Assembly: GCA_965229635.1 (NCBI GenBank)
Contig: OZ245894.1
Span: forward strand, 6,572,001-6,636,000
Direction: 5' to 3'
DNA from: BQJU01 sp965229635
GTDB taxonomy: Bacteria; Bacteroidota; Bacteroidia; Chitinophagales; Saprospiraceae
DNA: 64,000 nucleotides
This document shows, one piece after another, positions 8,532 to 16,263 of this stretch. The notes beneath the pieces are model-generated. The model had not been told where the DNA came from, did not search any database, and saw nothing but the letters and a program-made list of their open reading frames with translations. Position numbers and translations under genes: made by a program. Every line of letters starts with the position of its first letter. Position 1 is the first letter of the stretch.

Positions 8532-10028
8532 TTATTTCATCCCCATCTGCTCCGAATCCTCGCCGATGAGTTTTTGATACTTCTTAAAGATATGACGCGC
8601 TACGTCACGTCCCAATTCCAGTCCGGCAATGTTATCCGCCTGAATGTGGTAACCACCCAACACGCGAGAAATACCCGCCATTTCGGCTGTTTTGGTAAAG
8701 GTTGGGAAATGTAAAGTTACGGTATCACCTAGATTATTCGGCTCGGTCAAAGCTCCGGGTACCAGGTCCACATCAATGCCAAACTCCTCGCGACCGGTAT
8801 ACAACTTCAGGGCCTCGGCACAACCACCACTAATGGTACTGTGACCAGACACATAAGCTGGAAACGGAGGACAAAGGAAAGTCTCCGGAGAGTAAGGCCG
8901 CCATTCCTTACCTTTCATGGTGATAAAACCGCGATCGGGTCCACCCCAGGCTTTGATCTTTTGCTCATCGTAATATTTGTGCACCAGGGCATAAGGACGA
9001 GCAAAATCGTAGTACATCTTTGAATCCCAACAAGCGATAAAACCATCCATGGCTACCGCTTCCACCAGGAAGTACATCTTCACATCCTCATCCAAGGTGT
9101 GGTTGTCCATTACTGAAACATCCTGAGCAAAGATCAACCAGTGACCGGCCTGCTGCACCGACTTCGGTCCGTCGCGCATAAATTCTACCAGGGCCTTTTG
9201 CTCATTGGTCAGATTGGCCTGCATTTCCATCACTTCCTGTACTTCCTTTTCCAGCTGCTCCGAGCCTACCATAGGCGGCGGTCCCGGGCGAAACTGACTG
9301 GCACTATCAAGCATCAGCGGTCTAACCAGTTGCCAGTAAGGCGTCAAACAGGAAGGGGCAAATTTGCCCCCCTTGCCATCGGCGAAATACTTGGGTTGCC
9401 AGCGGTTGATATCCGTGTTCTCCTCCGGCGTATTGACGGGTTGGTAACCGGTATAGTCAAAATATGGCTTACCATCAGACCCCTCCACCTGGCCGTACAT
9501 ATTGGAGCCATCGTCCACACGACCTTCAATGACTGCCTTGGCGGCCAGGTTGCCAATACCTACCGGTGTGGTAGGGTCCATAGAATCATCATCAGGGTCG
9601 TAACCCAGTTCTACCATGAAATTTCGGTACATGGTTGAATCAGAATAATAATACTCACTCATGGCCCGATAGGCGGCATAGCTGATAGCAATTTCCTTAT
9701 TCTTCAAAGTCCGCTCATCCTCTGGCCGACGATCTACGCCCTGCAGATGTGTAGGCGTAGCCTTGTCATCATAGCGCGTCCATGCATCGAAAACGGAGGT
9801 AAAGATCAGTCCCAGATACCGCGAAGTAATCGTGGGTCTTGGCTTAAACATCTCGGTGTCGTTGGCTGTCGCCTTCAACGCCATTGCCCCCCACTTGTAT
9901 GCCACATTATCAGCACCTCGGGGTTCCTCCTGAACCACATTCGTTGTGCTTTGTTCTCCTCCGGCATTTTTACAACTGGTGAACAACAGGCCGAGTAAAC
10001 AAAGCGTAAATAAAATCCTTTTCATCAT
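8532..10028 (-). CDS. vanadium-dependent haloperoxidase-like lipoprotein
   Basis: The 498-residue product starts with a lipoprotein signal (lipobox LFTSC, Cys at about residue 19-20), so it is probably anchored in the outer membrane. The C-terminal half carries the vanadate/phosphate-binding motifs of the vanadium haloperoxidase/PAP2 superfamily. These are an Arg in ARPYA (about 343), the YVSGHST motif (about 390-396), and R...GGYH (about 454-460). Members oxidise halides with peroxide or act as phosphatases, and the sequence alone does not decide which. The long helical N-terminal region favours the haloperoxidase branch. Translation can start at either of two adjacent Met codons (10028 or 10025). 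Confidence 0.85.
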   Translation of the reverse strand: MMKRILFTLCLLGLLFTSCKNAGGEQSTTNVVQEEPRGADNVAYKWGAMALKATANDTEMFKPRPTITSRYLGLIFTSVFDAWTRYDDKATPTHLQGVDRRPEDERTLKNKEIAISYAAYRAMSEYYYSDSTMYRNFMVELGYDPDDDSMDPTTPVGIGNLAAKAVIEGRVDDGSNMYGQVEGSDGKPYFDYTGYQPVNTPEENTDINRWQPKYFADGKGGKFAPSCLTPYWQLVRPLMLDSASQFRPGPPPMVGSEQLEKEVQEVMEMQANLTNEQKALVEFMRDGPKSVQQAGHWLIFAQDVSVMDNHTLDEDVKMYFLVEAVAMDGFIACWDSKMYYDFARPYALVHKYYDEQKIKAWGGPDRGFITMKGKEWRPYSPETFLCPPFPAYVSGHSTISGGCAEALKLYTGREEFGIDVDLVPGALTEPNNLGDTVTLHFPTFTKTAEMAGISRVLGGYHIQADNIAGLELGRDVARHIFKKYQKLIGEDSEQMGMK

Positions 10029-10145
10029 TATGAATTTTTTACCAAATAGATAGGCTGTTATAAATTGATTAAGTTGATACCATATTTGAAACTGGGGAGA
10101 CTTGGGGTGGTTTAGTTTAGGGTTTAGAGTTTAGGGTTGGGGTTA

Positions 10146-10208
10146 TTAATGGTTAATGGTTAATGGTTAATGGTTAATGGTTAATGGTTAATGGTTAATG
10201 GTTAATGG
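10146..10208. repeat. nine perfect TTAATGG heptamers
   Basis: Nine head-to-tail copies of TTAATGG occupy 63 bp without a mismatch. They sit between the haloperoxidase start and the yjjX stop, in a stretch otherwise made of GTTTAGGG and CTTTAAAC words (10100-10310). They are 120-180 bp upstream of the haloperoxidase start codon. Length variation could affect that gene's promoter spacing, but no promoter could be pinned to the tract. Confidence 0.95.
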
Positions 10209-10304
10209 AAATTACGCTTTATGCTCAATTGTGTACGTTCCGCCTAAACTTTAAACTTTAAACCTCTTCCTGCCCTTTCAGCCCTAAACTTTAAACATTA
10301 ACCT

Positions 10305-10853
10305 TTAAACTTCCAAGTCCTCCATTGGATACAAAGCTGGTTGTTTAAAGGGAATTAAGGCTAGGATTATTGCCGGTACGTAGAAGCGCAGGCGATCCAT
10401 CACCCCACCTGTCAACAATCCGGCTGAGCCGGTGCTTTGCTTGGAGTTGTCTACACCAAAAACAATGTCATCGGCATGCCCCAGTTCGTAGCCTTGATCC
10501 AGCAACTCCACCACTTTTGGCGGCAAATAGAAGCCTGCGGTTCTCGCCTTACCCAATCGCTCACCTGATCGGACAATCACCCAGGCCATGGTTTCTACCC
10601 CATGGGGCGTATGAAGATTGCCACCTTCAATCCCAATCCAGTACTGAGCATCCGGGTAATTTGCCTTTGCTCCCTTCACCCGATTCAACGCTCCCTGGTA
10701 GGTTTCCTCATCACCCACCGGTTGATCACTGACGCCGGAGGCAACACTAACCCCTTCCGCCTCGAAAGTCTCTTTAGGGAACATTTCCCGAAAACCCTGT
10801 AAAGCAGCTTCAATTTTCACAGGATTTTTTGAAGCAACAATGATCTTGATCAT
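10305..10853 (-). CDS. yjjX: inosine/xanthosine triphosphatase (YjjX/DUF84 family)
   Basis: This 182-residue cytoplasmic protein hydrolyses non-canonical purine nucleotides (ITP, XTP) in the YjjX family. Seen in the sequence are the start VASKNPVKIEA, the G.EGG substrate-loop (WIGIEGGN, about 92-99), and DIVFG near residue 128. The GSAGLLTGG and DR stretch that follows is typical of DUF84. Length equals that of the family. It has a promoter-like site at 10957-10985 and stands alone between the nucleoside hydrolase and the repeat-rich spacer. Confidence 0.88.
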   Translation of the reverse strand: MIKIIVASKNPVKIEAALQGFREMFPKETFEAEGVSVASGVSDQPVGDEETYQGALNRVKGAKANYPDAQYWIGIEGGNLHTPHGVETMAWVIVRSGERLGKARTAGFYLPPKVVELLDQGYELGHADDIVFGVDNSKQSTGSAGLLTGGVMDRLRFYVPAIILALIPFKQPALYPMEDLEV

Positions 10854-10956
10854 ATTTCGACTATCTTTTCAATGAAGCTTTCATCGTATACCCGGGAGAT
10901 TGCTTGCTTGCTCCGGATACACTTTGCAGGTCAATTTGAGGCAGGCAATTTTTCTG

Positions 10957-10985
10957 CAAAGATAAACAATGAGTAGAAAATACAA
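10957..10985 (-). promoter_or_regulatory. Bacteroidota-type promoter for yjjX
   Basis: On the minus strand TTG (10985-10983), an 18-bp spacer and TATCTTTG (10964-10957) match the -33/-7 consensus. The predicted transcript start near 10950 gives a leader of about 97 nt to the yjjX start at 10853. Confidence 0.55.
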
Positions 10986-11009
10986 GTATCTGACGGTGAA
11001 GTCCTTAAT

Positions 11010-12062
11010 TTATTCCGGCTCGACCTTCTTGTAGTGCTTAATTGTGTTAAAGAAATCACCAATAATTTTATCGCGATTGAAGTATTCCCAAACTGTAATT
11101 TTTCGTTCGTTGCCGGGTTGCTCTATCCACTGGCCATCCACCAATTTTGGGCTACCAATAATACGGGTCTGCGCCCAATTGGGGTTTTTGACAATCGCCA
11201 CGGCAGCCATATCAAACAAGGCCCTTGACTGATCGCCGTGATAATCGATGTGCTTAAATAAATTGACAGAATAATCGCCAAAACTCTTAAAAGTGCCTCC
11301 GTGCCGCCCGGTAATTCCAGGAGCAATTCTGGGGCCACGACCTGGCATCTCAAATTCGATTTTCCCCTGCTTAACGCGAACGGCATCCGTACCCGAGTCC
11401 TTGCCGTAGCGCACGGTGACCATCTCAAATGGCACATCTTGTTCCAACACATAGCTGAGGGCAGCAGTGTCATTTTCCTGGTTGTACTCTCCGGGCTCGG
11501 GATAGTTAGAACCCAGCCAGACAATACGCACCTTTTTGGCAATGGAGGGGGCTTTTTTCAGCGCCAAAGCCACATTGGTCAGCTTGCCAACCGCCAATAA
11601 AATCAATTTTTCCCGCTTTATCTTTTGTGCTTCCGCAATCATAAAATCTACCGCCTCCGATCCATCAAACTGGCCTGCATTCAATTGGCCTTCAATGGAA
11701 GAGAAATCAGCATTGGCTCCTTTCAAGAGAGGAATCTTTCCATCCAACTGGCAAAGGGTCATGATGCGTTTAGCCTCTTCGTACTGTTCGTCAATATCGC
11801 CACCGCTCCTGGTAGCGTTGACGGTGATCGCTTTTACCTTAAAATGATCGCCGTTAAACAGCAAGTAGGCCAACGCATGTTGGTCATCCAACTCGTTGTT
11901 GGCATCGGTATCAAAAATGACGATGTGCTTCTCGGCAGGAGTTTTTGCAGTGTCTTGCTGAGTCGTATTTTCATCTGCACAAGACCACAGAAAACAGGTG
12001 ATCAAAAGCACAATTAACCAACTGAATCGACTGATTTTGGTGTTAAAATGAATTTGCTTCAT
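11010..12062 (-). CDS. inosine-uridine nucleoside hydrolase-like lipoprotein
   Basis: The 350-residue product has a lipoprotein signal with Cys at about residue 28 (FLWSC). It then has the nucleoside-hydrolase calcium/ribose motif at 51-60 (DTDANNELDD, a variant of DTDPGIDDA). The rest shows the Rossmann-like order of the IUNH family (ILLAVGKLTNVALAL, about 155-169). The C-terminal region contains a D at FDMAAVAI expected to complete the Ca2+ site. It would release the base from a nucleoside, or a related ribosyl substrate, outside the cytoplasm. Such lipid-anchored forms are common in Bacteroidota and often act in carbohydrate catabolism. The substrate is uncertain. Confidence 0.82.
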   Translation of the reverse strand: MKQIHFNTKISRFSWLIVLLITCFLWSCADENTTQQDTAKTPAEKHIVIFDTDANNELDDQHALAYLLFNGDHFKVKAITVNATRSGGDIDEQYEEAKRIMTLCQLDGKIPLLKGANADFSSIEGQLNAGQFDGSEAVDFMIAEAQKIKREKLILLAVGKLTNVALALKKAPSIAKKVRIVWLGSNYPEPGEYNQENDTAALSYVLEQDVPFEMVTVRYGKDSGTDAVRVKQGKIEFEMPGRGPRIAPGITGRHGGTFKSFGDYSVNLFKHIDYHGDQSRALFDMAAVAIVKNPNWAQTRIIGSPKLVDGQWIEQPGNERKITVWEYFNRDKIIGDFFNTIKHYKKVEPE

Positions 12063-12206
12063 TTTTTACCCGAAAGATAAGAAACCCTTCAATATAAAAT
12101 AGCAGGTGAGGGAGGAGAAAAAATGAGGAAGGCGGAGGCAAAACCCGGCTGATGAAGAAAAGGATAATACACTACCTCCTACCTTCCTACGATGAAACTA
12201 TCTAGA

Positions 12207-14081
12207 TTAATCTTTGGTTTGATACCCCTTTTTTGCGCCCTGCATCCAGTTTTTTATGAATTGACGCTGCGCTGCCGTCGGAGATTCGACAGGTCTGATT
12301 TCCGCATCACCGGTCATTTTCACCTTCTGAATGGGGGCAGAAAGCTTTATTTCTTTCACCTCACCATTTTCGTCTTTACGCACAATGTCCATCACCAGCA
12401 ATTCACCTTCTTTGAATTTGGCCTTTTGTTGGTCAAACAAGGAAAAGGGTGCCTGCTCCGGGAAAGCCTCTCCATTAATCTTTACAATCTCATCCCCGGC
12501 CTGATAGCCCATTTTTTTGCCAAACTCATTGAGGGAATTGACCGAGGTGACTACTACCCTGCCCTCCTCTGAATTGTAACCCAGGGAAATATTACCGTAG
12601 GTAAAATCCATAAAATCGTGGGGAGGCAGGTATTCAAACCCCAATTCCTGAAGAATTTCCGGAAGGGGTAAGGTCTCCTCCCCGTCTACATAGCGTTTGA
12701 AGAAAGTCTTGATCTCAGGATGGGTTCTTTTGGCAATTTCTTTAAATAATTTTTTGTCCTTAAACGGACGTTCATTCCCAAAATCGCTCATTAGTTGGTT
12801 CATCAAATCCATTAATCCCATCTGGCCGTTGGAATGCTTGCGGATCAATACATCCAGGCAAAAGCCAATCAGTGCCCCCTTTTCGTACACATTGCCGTAC
12901 TCATCACCGTATTGGTCCAGACAGTAGCGGCTCAACTTGGTAAACGGCAAATCATCCTGATAATGCTCCAGGTTATTGTTGATTTTCTGCGACATCTGTC
13001 CCATAAAATGCTCCATGTTGGTCACTCCGCCCACCAGTTGGGCATGGTGAGAAAAATATTCGGTAACCCCCTCATACAGCCACAGGTGGCGCGACATTTC
13101 CGGATCGTTGAAGTCAAAATACTGGATTTGTTCTGAATGCACATTCAGCGGGGTAATGATGTGGAAAAATTCATGAGCCGAAATGTCCATCAGGGGTTGT
13201 ATCCAACGCTCCTGAGGCACATCGGGTAGTACGTAGAGCGAACTGTAGTTGTGCTCCAGGGCACCAGTACCCATCTGCTGATTTCCGGAAAGGAAGTGCA
13301 TCAAAAAGGCATATTTATCCACCGGCAACTCGCCGCCCATGTAGGCCTGCTCTGCTTCCAAAACTTCCGCAAAATGCTCCGCGATATAAGAAGAAGTTAC
13401 CAAGCCACCCGGTGAATCAATGGCAATCAATACTTCCGCATTGCCCACTTTGAGTGTGGTAGTATCCGGTTTTGCGTAAAGCATGGGCATATCCACCAGG
13501 AAGTTGTAGTTTTTGGCTTCAAAAACGTCCTTTTGAGCCGTAGAAGCCTTGGGTTTCAGGGCCGTTGCACCGTAAAACTTAGCTGGTTTATGGATTTCAA
13601 TTTCGAATGGCTGGTCTTTCATACCTTCGAAATATCCGAAGAACCCATGACCATTGAGCACTACCCCACGCGAGGCATCAATGCCGGTCCCCGACATTCC
13701 CGAAACGGGTTTTCCCGGATTGTCATCAAAGGTGTCATCGACCTTATAGGTAATGGTCTTTAAGTCCTTTGCCCGGCTGATCTCAAAGGTATTGATGTCT
13801 TTGCGTTGTACAGCCAGCGCGTTGCCGTTGACGTCAATGGCCTTAAATTCGGTAATGAAGCGACCAAAATCATAAACCGTGTAGGTCCCCGGAATGATCT
13901 TGGCGAAATAGAAGTTGATCTTGTTCTTTTTGATCTTAGGAGCAGTCAGTTCTACCTGCACCTTATCGTCCTGGATGTTGTTCAGATCGACCTTGTATTG
14001 GTAAAGGTCATCCGTTGTGGTTTCCGCCCAAAGTGCCGCAGCAAAGAGCACCAGCAGGCAGCTGGTTATTAATTTTTTCAT
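12207..14081 (-). CDS. M61-family (glycyl aminopeptidase-like) metallopeptidase with PDZ domain
   Basis: The start at 14081 gives a clean signal peptide (MKKLITSC...ALWAE); the in-frame ATG at 14147 would add 22 residues overlapping the upstream gene. The N-terminal beta domain of M61 is followed by the zinc site HEFFH (about residue 301-305) and the third ligand in LYEGVTEYF (about 338). The C-terminal PDZ domain (about 490-590; GYQAGDEIVKING) probably guides substrates. It lies 22 bp downstream of the FG-GAP/LolA-like gene on the same strand, suggesting one transcript. It should act in the periplasm on N-terminal Gly/Ala peptides, by family knowledge. Confidence 0.87.
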   Translation of the reverse strand: MKKLITSCLLVLFAAALWAETTTDDLYQYKVDLNNIQDDKVQVELTAPKIKKNKINFYFAKIIPGTYTVYDFGRFITEFKAIDVNGNALAVQRKDINTFEISRAKDLKTITYKVDDTFDDNPGKPVSGMSGTGIDASRGVVLNGHGFFGYFEGMKDQPFEIEIHKPAKFYGATALKPKASTAQKDVFEAKNYNFLVDMPMLYAKPDTTTLKVGNAEVLIAIDSPGGLVTSSYIAEHFAEVLEAEQAYMGGELPVDKYAFLMHFLSGNQQMGTGALEHNYSSLYVLPDVPQERWIQPLMDISAHEFFHIITPLNVHSEQIQYFDFNDPEMSRHLWLYEGVTEYFSHHAQLVGGVTNMEHFMGQMSQKINNNLEHYQDDLPFTKLSRYCLDQYGDEYGNVYEKGALIGFCLDVLIRKHSNGQMGLMDLMNQLMSDFGNERPFKDKKLFKEIAKRTHPEIKTFFKRYVDGEETLPLPEILQELGFEYLPPHDFMDFTYGNISLGYNSEEGRVVVTSVNSLNEFGKKMGYQAGDEIVKINGEAFPEQAPFSLFDQQKAKFKEGELLVMDIVRKDENGEVKEIKLSAPIQKVKMTGDAEIRPVESPTAAQRQFIKNWMQGAKKGYQTKD

Positions 14082-14103
14082 AGTCGGTGTGATTTTTAAA
14101 TAT

Positions 14104-15945
14104 CTATTTTTGCTTATAGCTAAAGAATCCTTTTGGAAAGGTGACATTGGTTTCGATCCGGTGGTAGTTCATTACGATGGGCGTGCCATCATTTGGAATT
14201 AATTCCAGAAGAAAAGGAAACTGCGCCCCATCCACTGATCGGTAGTCCTTAAACCTCGTTTTGTAATAAATGCCTTCATGGGCGCTATCTTCTGAATATT
14301 CGCCGGTCAACTCAATGAGGTAGGTCTCGGCATTGAGCCAGTACAGCTGCTCATCCGTTCCCGACTTGGTCATTTTGATTTTGTAAGTCAATACACCATC
14401 GAGTTTTTCCGTGCCCAGGTAGTCTACCTTGTGCCCGTTCTCCAGAGCGAAGATCAATTCCTCGTAAAACTCCGGTTCTTCGGCCATCTCAATGGCTTCT
14501 CCAGGCCGCATGGCTTCGTATTCGCCGTTATTGGTCAGCCAGCCCTTTTCACCGTCATAAGATTTGATCCGTTCCTGATCTTTAGTCCGGAAAACGAGTT
14601 TAAACTTGTCCGGTTTTTCGGCGTAAGCCTCGATTTCCATACCATTTTCGCGGGTTTGGTATAGTGCGTAGCTCCTCATATTACGCCAGCGCTCTCGCCC
14701 GCCCATGGCCTCCGCATGAAGGTCGATTAGTTTGTTAACCGACATGCCCTTTCCGAAAAGCAGAAAATCATGGCCCAGAAAGTTGCAGAGGTATAGATCC
14801 GCATGACCGTCACCGTTAAAGTCAGCCATTTCCAGGTCAATGCCATCACCTACAGAAGAAGGCGGAAAGACCTCAGCGCTTGCGAGCCGAAGCTTTCCGC
14901 TATCATCGGTGAAATAGGCGTTATAACTACTACCGAATCCACTGCCGGTAATGATATCCAGATCCCCGTCGCCATCAATATCCGCAAAGTCGCCGTCAAC
15001 GGTATGCATCTTTTCGGCGGGCAGTAAAGCCTCCGTCTGGTCGGTAAAAAAGCCTTTGCCATCATTGATTAGCAGGCGGTTCTGTGCATCCTTATTTTGT
15101 CGAAAATTCACGTTGGCCAAAAACAAATCCAGGTCGCCGTCACCGTCGATGTCGCCAAAGTCGGCCTCGCGGGTTTCCCACTGGCCCGCTACAATGGGCA
15201 GGCGCCCTTTGGTCTCATCCTGAAATACGCCCTTACCATTGTTGATCAGCAATTCCGAGTCATCTTCATTGCCAAAGATCAAATCCAGATCCCCATCGCC
15301 ATCGATATCGCCAGCCTCTACATCTTGGGTGGTCTTTTCCGACTGAGGCAGCCGTTTTTCAGTATCGTCAATCCAGCCACCCTGGCCATCGTTGATGAGC
15401 AGTCGGTTTTGCCCGGCATTGCCAATGATCAGATCGGGGTGGCCATCATTATTGACATCAATGGTCAATACACCATTGGATGTATCCGTCACCGGAAGGC
15501 GGTCAGAGATATCCTTGAAATGACCGGTACCATCGTTGAGATAATATTCATTGAGCTGATCGTCTTCACTCACCACAATCACATCCAGGTCACCATCACC
15601 GTCAAAATCGGCTACGGCGATGTCTTCGCTATCGCGCTTGTTGAGGGGCAGGCGTTGTACACTTTCATCAGTAAAGTGCCCCTTACCATCATTGATCAAC
15701 AGGATATTAAAGGCATGTTCATTGGCAATCAGGATATCCAGATCACCATCGCCATCCGCATCAAAGGGCTTGGCGTCCATGCTACGCCCCTGCAATACCA
15801 TAATGGGCAGATGGGTAAATGACACATCCTCAAAATAACGAGAGGAAGTGGATGCTTTGGGAGTGGCTTGCGCCAAAAGGGTCGCGGTTTGAAGCCCGAC
15901 ACCCAGCCACAGGAAAATGGTAAATAAGCGAATCAATGATGCCAT
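14104..15945 (-). CDS. exported FG-GAP/VCBS repeat protein fused to a LolA-like domain
   Basis: The start at 15945 is chosen because it begins the signal peptide and lies just after a promoter (15961-15990); the longer frame to 15990 runs through that promoter. Residues about 45-395 hold seven or so FG-GAP repeats, each with a calcium-binding DxDGDGDLD loop, which predicts a beta-propeller. From about 405 to 613 follows an outer-membrane-lipoprotein-sorting (LolA-like) domain of the type 'EAMGGRERW..Y', as in Bacteroidota 'outer membrane lipoprotein-sorting protein' entries. No T9SS domain is visible. The combination suggests a periplasmic or surface protein with a lipid- or peptide-binding half-barrel. 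Confidence 0.8.
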   Translation of the reverse strand: MASLIRLFTIFLWLGVGLQTATLLAQATPKASTSSRYFEDVSFTHLPIMVLQGRSMDAKPFDADGDGDLDILIANEHAFNILLINDGKGHFTDESVQRLPLNKRDSEDIAVADFDGDGDLDVIVVSEDDQLNEYYLNDGTGHFKDISDRLPVTDTSNGVLTIDVNNDGHPDLIIGNAGQNRLLINDGQGGWIDDTEKRLPQSEKTTQDVEAGDIDGDGDLDLIFGNEDDSELLINNGKGVFQDETKGRLPIVAGQWETREADFGDIDGDGDLDLFLANVNFRQNKDAQNRLLINDGKGFFTDQTEALLPAEKMHTVDGDFADIDGDGDLDIITGSGFGSSYNAYFTDDSGKLRLASAEVFPPSSVGDGIDLEMADFNGDGHADLYLCNFLGHDFLLFGKGMSVNKLIDLHAEAMGGRERWRNMRSYALYQTRENGMEIEAYAEKPDKFKLVFRTKDQERIKSYDGEKGWLTNNGEYEAMRPGEAIEMAEEPEFYEELIFALENGHKVDYLGTEKLDGVLTYKIKMTKSGTDEQLYWLNAETYLIELTGEYSEDSAHEGIYYKTRFKDYRSVDGAQFPFLLELIPNDGTPIVMNYHRIETNVTFPKGFFSYKQK

Positions 15946-15960
15946 CTTCAATCTTTTCAC

Positions 15961-15990
15961 CAAAGATGCCCGAAGCGCAGTGATCTTCAA
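15961..15990 (-). promoter_or_regulatory. promoter of the FG-GAP/LolA-M61 operon
   Basis: On the minus strand TTG (15990-15988), 19 bp and CATCTTTG (15968-15961) match the Bacteroidota consensus with one change. The predicted start near 15954 leaves a leader of only about 10 nt before the ATG at 15945. Confidence 0.5.
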
Positions 15991-16063
15991 AGTAAAACGG
16001 GCACAAGTCGTAATTTCAGGGGTGATTTAAGCAATTTTTCACCCGTTTTGGGGTGGGTTTTCA

Positions 16064-16172
16064 GGTAAGCACATAGGCAACATCAATATAGGTCGGATTG
16101 CCAATCCTCCCGATCAGGGGTAAGTATATAGGCAATATCGATAATGGTCGGATAGCCAATCCTTCCTATCGG
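16064..16172. repeat. two tandem copies of a ~55-bp repeat
   Basis: Copy one (16064-16118) and copy two (16119-16172) both begin GGTAAG and share ATAGGCAA, GGTCGGAT and GCCAATCC at the same offsets, with roughly 15 percent mismatches. Each contains an interrupted palindrome GGATTGCCAATCC or GGATAGCCAATCC. The pair lies in the 318-bp space between the serine hydrolase stop and the FG-GAP gene start. Confidence 0.75.
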
Positions 16173-16204
16173 TATCGAAGCATCATGGCGTTCGTGTATA
16201 CTAG

Positions 16205-16241
16205 CTGCAAATTATTTAATTCTGTGAATTCTGCTCTTTTT
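16205..16241 (+). repeat. dispersed 37-bp repeat, copy 1
   Basis: This segment, starting CTGCAAATT and ending CTGCTCTTTTT, is identical to 43163-43199 except for one base. A more diverged inverted copy lies at 8284-8328. It sits 23 bp from the stop of the serine hydrolase gene. Confidence 0.85.
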
Positions 16242-16263
16242 CCATTCCTTCCAAACAGAGAAA

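Noticed and set aside
10146..10208. CRISPR array
   Set aside because: The heptamer repeats have no spacers, and no cas genes are present anywhere in the window.
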